Shown here piece by piece: positions 57,855 through 64,000 of a stretch of 64,000 bases of DNA (positions within the stretch are counted from its first letter, which is position 1; each line of letters opens with the position of its first letter). Below the pieces are notes generated by a model that was given only the letters and a program-made list of their open reading frames with translations, made no database searches and was not told the origin of the DNA. The stretch comes from Gimesia sp. (GTDB taxonomy: Bacteria > Planctomycetota > Planctomycetia > Planctomycetales > Planctomycetaceae): NCBI RefSeq assembly GCF_040219335.1, contig NZ_JAVJSQ010000003.1, positions 1-64,000 of the forward strand, written 5' to 3'. Position numbers and translations under genes: made by a program.

Positions 57855-58784
57855 CTATTCTGCCTTAGCGGGCTCGGCTGCTTTCTGTAGTGGTGCCACC
57901 TTTTGATTTGCCGGAACAGGCTGACCAAAGGCTCGAAAGCCGCGCAGCTCCTGGGGTAATCGAAAATAGAAACGGTTGGCGGTGTACGCGTTCGTCCATT
58001 GATAACGGACCTGTCCTTCTTTGGGACGTACGCTCATTTTGGGACTGGTCCAGACTTCTTGCTTGTCGAGTTGAACTGTCGTCGCTGCTGCAGACAGTCG
58101 TGCACAGCCATAGGACCAGGTCTTGCCATCGGTTTCCAGAATCAGGATGACCTCAGGATTGAACCCGCGTTCAAAATAGAACGCCGCGGCATCCGAATTC
58201 TCTGCATCGGTCGGTTGATACTGGTCGAAGGGAGTAGGATGCAGATTCAGAAAGATCTGTTCCCGTCCCAGCATCTCCTCGGCTGAAAATCGAATTGCCA
58301 GCTGCTGCATCTGGTCCAGTCGTTCTTCCGCGGTTGCCGCCGGTTCGGGTGCATCGGGCAACGGTTTGAATTCAATTCCGACCTCCCAGGGTTGCCAGGT
58401 CACACTGGGCCCTTCAATGCGAAATGGTTTTTCGGTCAACGAGAGGAATTCATAAGTGGCGCGTCCTGCAGTTCCTTCCGGGTGATCCATTTCCACAGCG
58501 ATATATGCCCAGGGGCGGCCCGTTGTTCCTAAACGCCAGATCGCACCTTTGGTCACTTTATATTTGGGATCATGATATTTCATGACCGGCTCCTGAACGA
58601 AAGCCAGCGGCGCACTGCGTTCTTCCCTGGTACGAATCGACCAGGCATTGAGCAACTTCCGCATCGTATCGATTTTGGAATCATTGGCCGCCTCTTCTTT
58701 TTCTTCGGCAACGATTGGCACAACGACACAACAGAGTAAAACCGCTGCAAAACTACTGAGAAATGTGATTCTCCGGCGCATCAT
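57855..58784 (-). CDS. Secreted protein of unknown function
   Basis: A 309-residue protein with signal peptide (about 1-26, cleavage near PIVAEEKEE). The mature part is mixed alpha/beta with 'PVMKYHDPKYKVTKGAIWRLGTTGRPWAYIAVEMDHP' and 'NLHPTPFDQYQPT', a pattern seen in planctomycete proteins of unknown role. No catalytic motif is recognised. AAGGA 7 bases before ATG 58784 supports this start over the upstream frame to 58844. Likely periplasmic. Confidence 0.7.
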   Translation of the reverse strand: MMRRRITFLSSFAAVLLCCVVVPIVAEEKEEAANDSKIDTMRKLLNAWSIRTREERSAPLAFVQEPVMKYHDPKYKVTKGAIWRLGTTGRPWAYIAVEMDHPEGTAGRATYEFLSLTEKPFRIEGPSVTWQPWEVGIEFKPLPDAPEPAATAEERLDQMQQLAIRFSAEEMLGREQIFLNLHPTPFDQYQPTDAENSDAAAFYFERGFNPEVILILETDGKTWSYGCARLSAAATTVQLDKQEVWTSPKMSVRPKEGQVRYQWTNAYTANRFYFRLPQELRGFRAFGQPVPANQKVAPLQKAAEPAKAE

Positions 58785-58936
58785 GACGAGTTCCTTATTC
58801 GAGACAGATTCGGTTCGACGTGAACTCATTGTATGAACACACAACCAGTGATCAAATATAAAGTTTGCTAAACGGGCGATTATTTAAGAATGTCTATTAT
58901 TTCTGTCCCGGTTGGCTACCGCTGTCTTTCGCGCAT

Positions 58937-58973
58937 AAAAAAACGGCAGCCCTGTTTTCAGGACTGCCGTTTT
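58937..58973 (-). terminator. Intrinsic terminator after the lipoprotein gene
   Basis: AAAACGGCAG-C-CCTG / CAGG-A-CTGCCGTTTT forms a 14-bp stem with one mismatch and a TTTT loop, flanked by A7 on the left (T-run on the minus strand) and T4 on the right. It lies 23-59 bases beyond the stop of the small lipoprotein gene. Confidence 0.85.
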
Positions 58974-58995
58974 CCATTCCACTGAAAGGAAATCG

Positions 58996-59448
58996 CTACT
59001 TTGCTTTTTTGATATTGGGATTCAACAGACTGTCAGCTGCGGCATCCCCTTTGGCAGACTTCAAAATGATTTTGATTGAATCTCCGCCCCCTTCTGGAAT
59101 CATCACCTGGGTCTCCTGGACTGCAGGTGGAGGATCCATCAGGTTTTCTCCCATATTGCCGAGAACCACACGGTAACTGCCGGGGGCAGCCCCATCCTCT
59201 TCCTCATAGGTTCCCAGCACAAAGGTGCCATCTTCATTCACGTTCGCCCGGGCGGTCCGCACATTTTCTCCACTGGTCAGTGGTAAGAGATCAATGTGAA
59301 TCGGTCCGAACGGTTGATCATCCAATGTCAAAGTTCCGGAAGCTGGTACGGTCTGAACTGTCCGCTTGCTCCCTGAAGCATCCCCGCCTCCACAGCCTGT
59401 CAGACAGATCATCAGGGTTGCCAACAGTACGTTCGCTGAGCGCATCAT
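58996..59448 (-). CDS. Small lipoprotein with carboxypeptidase-regulatory-like fold
   Basis: A 150-residue lipoprotein: lipobox LTGC at about 16-19, then a Gly/Ser linker and a beta-sandwich domain ('ASGTLTLDDQPFGPIHIDLLP', 'NEDGTFVLGTYEEEDGAAPGSYRVVLGN') of the type seen in planctomycete transthyretin-like/CarboxypepD_reg-like proteins. Function unknown. Such genes are commonly found just after DUF1559 genes, as here (99-bp gap with a strong hairpin), which suggests a shared envelope role. Ends at a terminator. Confidence 0.8.
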   Translation of the reverse strand: MMRSANVLLATLMICLTGCGGGDASGSKRTVQTVPASGTLTLDDQPFGPIHIDLLPLTSGENVRTARANVNEDGTFVLGTYEEEDGAAPGSYRVVLGNMGENLMDPPPAVQETQVMIPEGGGDSIKIILKSAKGDAAADSLLNPNIKKAK

Positions 59449-59503
59449 CGTATGTTTGTTTCCTATTCCAAAATGATAAATGAACTTCGGGTCATCAGCA
59501 CGA

Positions 59504-59533
59504 TTTCCTCTCCCGGATCTCCGGGAGAGGAAA
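59504..59533 (-). promoter_or_regulatory. Perfect 13-bp hairpin between DUF1559 and lipoprotein genes
   Basis: TTTCCTCTCCCGG (59504-59516) and CCGGGAGAGGAAA (59521-59533) are exact reverse complements with a 4-base loop. No T-run follows on the minus strand. It probably protects or partially terminates the upstream transcript, so the two genes can be expressed at different levels. Confidence 0.7.
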
Positions 59534-59547
59534 CTGAAAATGGCTGA

Positions 59548-60561
59548 TTAAAACTCACCAACGATACTATCGAAGCGACCGCCGGCAATCGTATTGAGCG
59601 ACATCCAGAGGCTGGGTGCTCCAGCTGACTGGTTGTGATCACCGTGGTAATCGATGTTTTCACTGACAAATCGTACCGAACCATCGGCCATCAGGAAGTG
59701 AGCGCCTCCCTGGTGCACAGAACCCGGTCCCGGCCAGTCTGAGTTCAGACAGTGAGCGGCGATATAAACCGGTCCCCAGGCATAGGGAGCAGTCTTATAA
59801 AATGTGCCGTCTTCGCCAGTGGAAGTACCATCGGGTAACAACAAATTGTTGGCAGCATTGTTCATGACCACGATATGCGTTGAAGCAACGAACGCCATAC
59901 GGTAAACCGCTTCTCCACCTCCATCACGCAAACGACCGGCACCACAAGTCCGTCCGCCTCCGGCGAAACCATTTTGCGGAACTTCCCCGACGGCAATGGT
60001 GGTGGTGGTTCCATCGGTGATGTCGCGAATCCGAACCTTGGATTTCAGCGTGAAGACACCTGTGTGAATCTGGTTAGGACGTTGCCACCAGTCAAAGCCT
60101 TGAGATCCGGCATAGTTGGTGGTCGCAAAACCATCACGGGCGCTGGGATCATGGTCCTGGTCCGACGGACAATGCAGGACAGGGATTTTGGTCGCCTGAA
60201 TTGGTCCTGCCGTTCCTGTCTGGCCGAGAATCGGCGCGGAGAAGTTAATCTGATTATACAGGGGTGCCTGTTCCAGGAATGGTAAAATCAGAGTAATCCA
60301 GCTGTAGTTACGAGCTCCAGGTGAGGAACCGCCTGGATCGTTCGTCCAGACATCGTTGGGAAACATCGAATGTGTTTCATGATAGTTGTGCAGTGCCAAC
60401 CCGATCTGCTTGAGGTTGTTCTTGCAGGTACTTCGACGGGCCGCTTCGCGCGCCTGTTGAACGGCGGGTAGTAGCAGGGCGATCAAAATTGCGATGATCG
60501 CGATGACCACCAGCAATTCAATCAACGTGAAGCCTCTCTTCTTTGAACGCTTGAACTCCAT
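59548..60561 (-). CDS. DUF1559 prepilin-like surface protein
   Basis: A 337-residue protein with a type IV prepilin start: '[33 protein letters not shown]' (Glu5 after the G/F cleavage site), followed by the DUF1559 domain (about 35-330) with '[16 protein letters not shown]', 'CPSD' and the C-terminal '[20 protein letters not shown]'. These are planctomycete-specific, often highly expressed pilin-like proteins processed by a prepilin peptidase. A strong AAAGGAGA lies 6 bases before ATG 60561. It has its own promoter, operator-like palindrome and long leader (listed). Confidence 0.93.
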   Translation of the reverse strand: MEFKRSKKRGFTLIELLVVIAIIAILIALLLPAVQQAREAARRSTCKNNLKQIGLALHNYHETHSMFPNDVWTNDPGGSSPGARNYSWITLILPFLEQAPLYNQINFSAPILGQTGTAGPIQATKIPVLHCPSDQDHDPSARDGFATTNYAGSQGFDWWQRPNQIHTGVFTLKSKVRIRDITDGTTTTIAVGEVPQNGFAGGGRTCGAGRLRDGGGEAVYRMAFVASTHIVVMNNAANNLLLPDGTSTGEDGTFYKTAPYAWGPVYIAAHCLNSDWPGPGSVHQGGAHFLMADGSVRFVSENIDYHGDHNQSAGAPSLWMSLNTIAGGRFDSIVGEF

Positions 60562-60741
60562 ACTGACTCTCCTTTAAGAATAAGAAAGTGATTATTGAGA
60601 TGATAAAATCAGTCTCTCACAACACGCAGTATCGTTTCTCTCTCAGATGGAAATGAAAGGACATCTGATTGAATGAGAGTATAAATCGTTGCTCAGTACG
60701 CTCGCTTGACACCAGTTCAAAACTGATGTTGCTCGTAGTTA

Positions 60742-60799
60742 GAATTGAGTTCAATTCCGTTACCGGAATATTTAAATGAGTGGAACCCCTGAAATCGGG
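60742..60799 (-). promoter_or_regulatory. Structured leader of the DUF1559 mRNA
   Basis: Two overlapping inverted repeats, GAATTGA-GT-TCAATTC (60742-60757) and ATTCCG-TTAC-CGGAAT (60754-60769), and a nearby CCCC-N7-GGGG (about 60786-60801) lie about 190 to 240 bases upstream of the ATG. The first two share bases, so they are alternatives. A control role is inferred. Confidence 0.4.
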
Positions 60800-60861
60800 G
60801 AGGAGATGCCATAATCTAAACGGATTATTAATGGAAATTAAATAAATAAACACTCTCCGAT

Positions 60862-60895
60862 ACGATTTTAATCGTAGTTTTATAAAATTGTCAAA
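60862..60895 (-). promoter_or_regulatory. DUF1559 sigma-70 promoter with palindrome over the -10 box
   Basis: On the minus strand TTGACA (60890-60895), an 18-base spacer and TAAAAT (60866-60871) form a good housekeeping promoter. The -10 box lies inside the perfect inverted repeat TACGATT-AA-AATCGTA (60862-60877), a likely repressor or activator site. The leader to the ATG would be about 300 bases. Confidence 0.6.
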
Positions 60896-61123
60896 CAAGA
60901 TATTTCGATGTTACGACATTTCGAAATAAGTAAGAATCCTTAATAATAAACAGGATTTCTAAGGAAGATCGACAGGGTCATACAGAGTTATGTTCATACA
61001 GATACGTATTACAGAACTGTAAAATTTCTTCGATGATAAAATTTTCTGCTGCATGACATCATGGATGATATTCCTTCCCGACTCTTTCCTTTTTAACAGT
61101 GACTCAACAACGAATCGCGCTTC

Positions 61124-62197
61124 ATGTTACCACTCAATCATTTTGACTATCTCATCGTCGGCCAGGGACTCGCAGGCACAGCGCTCGGCTGGACGCTGCA
61201 GCAACGTGGCTATCAAACCTTGATCATCGACCGCGGTGAAGAGATCACGTCCTCGAAAATCGCAGCCGGTTTGATTACTCCCATAACGGGACTGCGTCTG
61301 GTGGTCTCCTGGCGACTGGAAGAATTCCTGCCTTCCGCCGTCCGCTTCTATCGCGAAATTGAAGCGCTTACCGGTTCCCGTTTCCTGGAGTTGAACCCAA
61401 TGCTGCGTCTGTTCGCTTCAGAGCAGGAACAGGAACAGTACCAGCAACGATCCCAGACACATTTTCCGGAACTGGTTTCGATTCCCGCGCCTCTGGCGAA
61501 CGAAGCTGAATTCGATCTGTCACAGGGGGGATTCGAAATGCAGAGCGGAGGAAAACTGGATGTTCCCACTTACCTGGAAGCTTCACGAGAGTGGTTTCAA
61601 AAACAAAACGGTTTTTTGAAAGCAGACATCGATCCTCAACAGGATCTGGCATGGGAAGCAGACCAGGTCCAGATCAACCGCCTGGGAGTGAGTGCCGACA
61701 AAATCATTTTCTGCCAGGGGATCCAGGCGCGGCACAATCCCTGGTTTGAAAAAGTGCCTTTTGAGGGCGTCAAAGGAGAAATCCTGACTTTGAAAATTCC
61801 AGGCCTGACAGAGCGACGCGTGGTCAACCGGGGAGTCTGGCTCGCACACTGGCAGGACGACCTGTATCGCGCCGGCTCGACTTATGATCGGGAACACCTC
61901 GACTGCGAACCCACGCCTGCCGGCCGGGAAGAAATCATGCAGCGCCTGACCAAATTTCTGAAAGTTCCGTTTGAAGTTGTCGAGCATCGGGCCGCGGTCC
62001 GTCCGGTCATTCGCGGACGACTGCCTGTCTTGGGACTGCATCCGGAAAACCCGTGCGTCGGATTCTTCAACGGTTTTGCCTCGAAAGGCAGTCTGCAAAC
62101 CCCCTGGATGGCAGCCCATTTTGCCGATGTACTGGAAGACAATGCGACGCCGGAAAAACAACTGGACCTCAGCCGTAAGCTCAAACCAAAATCATGA
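61124..62197 (+). CDS. FAD-dependent oxidoreductase (DAO family), putative MnmL/MnmC1-like
   Basis: A 357-residue D-amino-acid-oxidase-fold protein. The Rossmann motif is 'DYLIVGQGLAGTALGWTL' (GxGxxG, about 9-26), followed by 'IAAGLITPITGLRLVVSWRLEEFLP', typical of small DAO proteins that resemble the FAD domain of MnmC. The C-terminus has 'RPVIRGRLPVLGLH' and 'FFNGFASKGSLQTPWMA' (FAD-binding GxxSKG). Its last 4 bases overlap the start of a YtqB/MnmM-type methyltransferase gene, which suggests oxidative removal of the carboxymethyl group of cmnm5U34 in tRNA before methylation. That role is inferred from the pairing; other amine substrates are possible. Confidence 0.78.
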   Translation: MLPLNHFDYLIVGQGLAGTALGWTLQQRGYQTLIIDRGEEITSSKIAAGLITPITGLRLVVSWRLEEFLPSAVRFYREIEALTGSRFLELNPMLRLFASEQEQEQYQQRSQTHFPELVSIPAPLANEAEFDLSQGGFEMQSGGKLDVPTYLEASREWFQKQNGFLKADIDPQQDLAWEADQVQINRLGVSADKIIFCQGIQARHNPWFEKVPFEGVKGEILTLKIPGLTERRVVNRGVWLAHWQDDLYRAGSTYDREHLDCEPTPAGREEIMQRLTKFLKVPFEVVEHRAAVRPVIRGRLPVLGLHPENPCVGFFNGFASKGSLQTPWMAAHFADVLEDNATPEKQLDLSRKLKPKS

Positions 62198-62763
62198 CAC
62201 GTTTAACTGACCAGGCACACGCACGCATCTCTGATATTCTCCGCGCCGGTGAAACCGCCATCGACGCCACTGCGGGGAACGGGCACGACACCTCTTTTCT
62301 CTGTCAGACCGTTGGTCCCACGGGGCACGTGTATGCGATCGACATTCAAGAGTCGGCTCTGGAGCAGACAGCCGCACAACTCGCGGAGGTGAACTGCTTT
62401 CATTGTGAGCTCATCTGCTGTGATCACAGTCTTCTGGCAGAGATCGTTCCCACCGAGCATCGGGGCGCAACAGGGGCGATCATGTTTAACCTGGGCTACC
62501 TGCCCGGGGGAGATCACAGCCTGATTACGCAGGAGGCGACCTCTGTGCAAGCGCTGGAGGCGGCGATCGATTACCTGCGTCCCGGAGGAATTCTGACGAT
62601 CCTCGCTTATCCGGGACATCCAGGCGGCGAAATGGAAACCAGCGCGATTATGGAATGGATGAACCAGTTGCCTGCCAGCGAATTCATAACGGAAACAATC
62701 CTGGCGCGTTCGTCTGCGCCCACCGCACCGCGTCTGTTGATTGTCACCAGGCAGGAATCCTGA
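62194..62763 (+). CDS. SAM-dependent methyltransferase, YtqB/MnmM family
   Basis: A 189-residue class I methyltransferase. The SAM site 'AIDATAGNGHDTSFL' (about 21-35), 'VYAIDIQ' and the family phrases 'NLGYLPGGDHSLIT' and 'AYPGHPGG' match the rRNA_methylase/YtqB family. The B. subtilis member methylates nm5(s2)U34 in tRNA to mnm5(s2)U34. It overlaps the upstream FAD oxidoreductase by 4 bases (ATGA), so the two are translationally coupled. Full length. Confidence 0.85.
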   Translation: MTRLTDQAHARISDILRAGETAIDATAGNGHDTSFLCQTVGPTGHVYAIDIQESALEQTAAQLAEVNCFHCELICCDHSLLAEIVPTEHRGATGAIMFNLGYLPGGDHSLITQEATSVQALEAAIDYLRPGGILTILAYPGHPGGEMETSAIMEWMNQLPASEFITETILARSSAPTAPRLLIVTRQES

Positions 62764-62770
62764 GACAGAA

Positions 62771-63013
62771 TTATTCCTCTTCAGAGGAATCCTCGTGCGA
62801 TTGCGAAGACTCACGGATTTCGTCAATGATCTGGCGGGCCCGATCTACGTTCGAAGAGACCACATCGACTTTGATCTCAAAAATACCGGTCATCGCGGCC
62901 TGATTTTCATTCTCGAGCAGACAGCGAATGCCTTCCCCTTCCAGCGTCATCTTGATGAATTCCGCTTCCATCACATTCGTCGTTGAATAGACAGTTTCCA
63001 GACTATCACTCAT
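62771..63013 (-). CDS. DUF2007 small protein
   Basis: An 80-residue protein of the DUF2007 (putative signal-transducing) family: 'VYSTTNVMEAEFIKMTLEGEGIRCLLENENQAAMTG' and 'IKVDVVSSNVDRARQIIDEI' form the small alpha/beta unit, and the C-terminal 13 residues are acidic. Function unknown. ATG 63013 has AAGGAA 9 bases upstream; an open frame to 63073 lacks a site. It converges on the methyltransferase gene (7-bp gap). Confidence 0.82.
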   Translation of the reverse strand: MSDSLETVYSTTNVMEAEFIKMTLEGEGIRCLLENENQAAMTGIFEIKVDVVSSNVDRARQIIDEIRESSQSHEDSSEEE

Positions 63014-63280
63014 GGTATTGTGTTCCTTAGACAAACCGTCCCTGAAGAGTGAACTCATCATGGAGCGCTTCACAGTCAGTCAAATATTGGTCTCGTACCC
63101 TGTAAGGCTAACCTGATTCAGTATTAACATCAATATTAAATACACAGTATACGCTTCAGGTCGCTGATGATCCCCAGGAATTTATCAGCAGGGTGAATGG
63201 AATTGAATCTCAGGGTCACCGCCTGCTATTCTGTAAGCGTGCTCTGATTATCATCGCCATCTAACAAGGGATCTCTCCCC

Positions 63281-64000
63281 ATGAACCGCCTGTCACTCCG
63301 AAGTCTTTTCCTGCATTTCCTGACTCCCCTGCTGATCACAGGTGGCCTGATTCCCTGCCCGACTCAAGCGGAGCCCCCTGCACGAAAACCTGTGGTCCTG
63401 ACGGACCGGGCCCGTGAGTTGCATCGGCAATGTCTGGTGGTCGATGGTCACAACGACCTTCCCTGGACGATGCGGGAAAAAGCGGCTTCTTCCTTTAAAC
63501 AGGCTGACATCGCTCAACCACAGCCTCGGTTTCATACCGATATCCCCCGGTTGCGTCAGGGAAATGTCGGAGCCCAGTTCTGGTCTGCTTATGTTCCTGC
63601 TGAGACCAGCCAGGAACGCAGGGCCGCTCATTACACCCTGGAACAGATCGACCTGATTCACCGGATGATCAAGCGTTATCCTGACGTATTCGAAATGGCA
63701 TCCACGGCTGACGATATTGAACGGATACACAAATCGGGCAAGATCGCCTCCATGATCGGTGTCGAAGGGGGACACTCCATTGAAAACTCACTTTCATTGC
63801 TGCGGGTTTTCTACGGTCTGGGAGTCCGTTACATGACACTCACGCACTCAGATACGCTCGACTGGGCCGACTCTGCAACCGATACAGCCAAACATGACGG
63901 CCTTTCCCCGTTCGGCGAGGAGGTTGTCCGTACCATGAACGAACTGGGAATGCTGGTCGATATTTCCCACGTCTCGCAGGCAACTATGGATGATGTGCTG
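63281..64000 (+). CDS. Secreted membrane-type dipeptidase, M19 (3' end outside window)
   Basis: The first 240 residues of a peptidase M19 (renal dipeptidase) homologue. Signal peptide about 1-30 (cleavage near PTQAEPP). The first zinc pair is in 'VDGHNDLPW' (HxD), the bridging Glu in 'GVEGGHSI', and further parts are 'MTLTHS' and 'LVDISHVS' (zinc His). It would split dipeptides in the periplasm. The frame is open at the right edge. An AAGGG (63266-63270) lies about 10 bases before the ATG. Confidence 0.9.
   Translation, partial: MNRLSLRSLFLHFLTPLLITGGLIPCPTQAEPPARKPVVLTDRARELHRQCLVVDGHNDLPWTMREKAASSFKQADIAQPQPRFHTDIPRLRQGNVGAQFWSAYVPAETSQERRAAHYTLEQIDLIHRMIKRYPDVFEMASTADDIERIHKSGKIASMIGVEGGHSIENSLSLLRVFYGLGVRYMTLTHSDTLDWADSATDTAKHDGLSPFGEEVVRTMNELGMLVDISHVSQATMDDVL

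Larger units (their letters stand above)
60562..61123. other. Intergenic region with DUF1559 leader and promoter
   Basis: About 560 bp, AT-rich. The left 300 bases are the DUF1559 leader with three consecutive inverted repeats; the promoter is at 60866-60895. The right half (60900-61123) should carry the promoter of the FAD oxidoreductase gene, which I could not place. No gene was recognised. Confidence 0.5.

Overview
The window looks like chromosomal DNA of a planctomycete, most likely a Gimesia/Planctomicrobium-type member of the Planctomycetales (order-level call by inference; no rRNA is present to confirm it). The supporting marks are a DUF1559 prepilin-like protein, an extracellular protein with the N-terminal LEDRTLLA motif and cadherin-like repeats, four secreted sulfatases, PQQ-type beta-propellers, several secreted lipoproteins, Tat-exported Gfo/Idh/MocA oxidoreductases, a moderate GC content and many monocistronic genes separated by 100-500 bp gaps. 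I found no tRNA, rRNA, CRISPR array, phage or insertion sequence.

Layout. 1-10 kb: a giant surface protein (open at the left edge) divergent from an outer-membrane porin; a CDF metal transporter; an M24-fold protein without metal ligands; the TIGR03545/TIGR03546 pair. 10-20 kb: a HEAT-repeat protein, PQQ propeller and CrcB in a row ending at a terminator; trpD and a DUF2203 gene; a sulfatase; a prolyl oligopeptidase. 19-30 kb: information processing and housekeeping (DEAD-box helicase, polA, coaE, rho, ribH, nusB). 29-38 kb: an acyl-reductase-like SDR, an RND/MMPL transporter, a PilZ protein, a proline/glutamine-rich lipoprotein, endonuclease IV and two convergent sulfatases. 38-46 kb: a minus-strand run of ABC-2 permease, an ABC exporter-like protein whose nucleotide-binding motifs are all degraded, a small (p)ppGpp-hydrolase-like HD protein, a DUF3124 protein and a sulfatase; then acylphosphatase and csrA. 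46-58 kb: two Gfo/Idh/MocA oxidoreductases, a plant-TRZ1-like RNase Z, dinB, a sulfatase, and a NatA/NatB-type ABC pair whose permease is fused to a CPBP protease; a second PQQ propeller. 58-64 kb: a DUF1559 gene with a well-defined promoter and structured leader followed by a small lipoprotein gene; an overlapping FAD-oxidoreductase/methyltransferase pair that resembles the last two steps of mnm5U34 tRNA modification; a DUF2007 protein; and the start of an M19 dipeptidase.

How they fit together: the surface and secreted genes (porin, sulfatases, propellers, oxidoreductases) match a bacterium that degrades sulfated polysaccharides, while the core genes are ordinary. The most unusual items are the motif-less ABC exporter and its operon partners, the metal-site-less M24 protein, the putative mnmL-mnmM operon, the plant-like RNase Z, and the promoter/operator/leader architecture of the DUF1559 gene. 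Start codons were chosen by reading upstream ribosome-binding sites; where none is visible this is stated.
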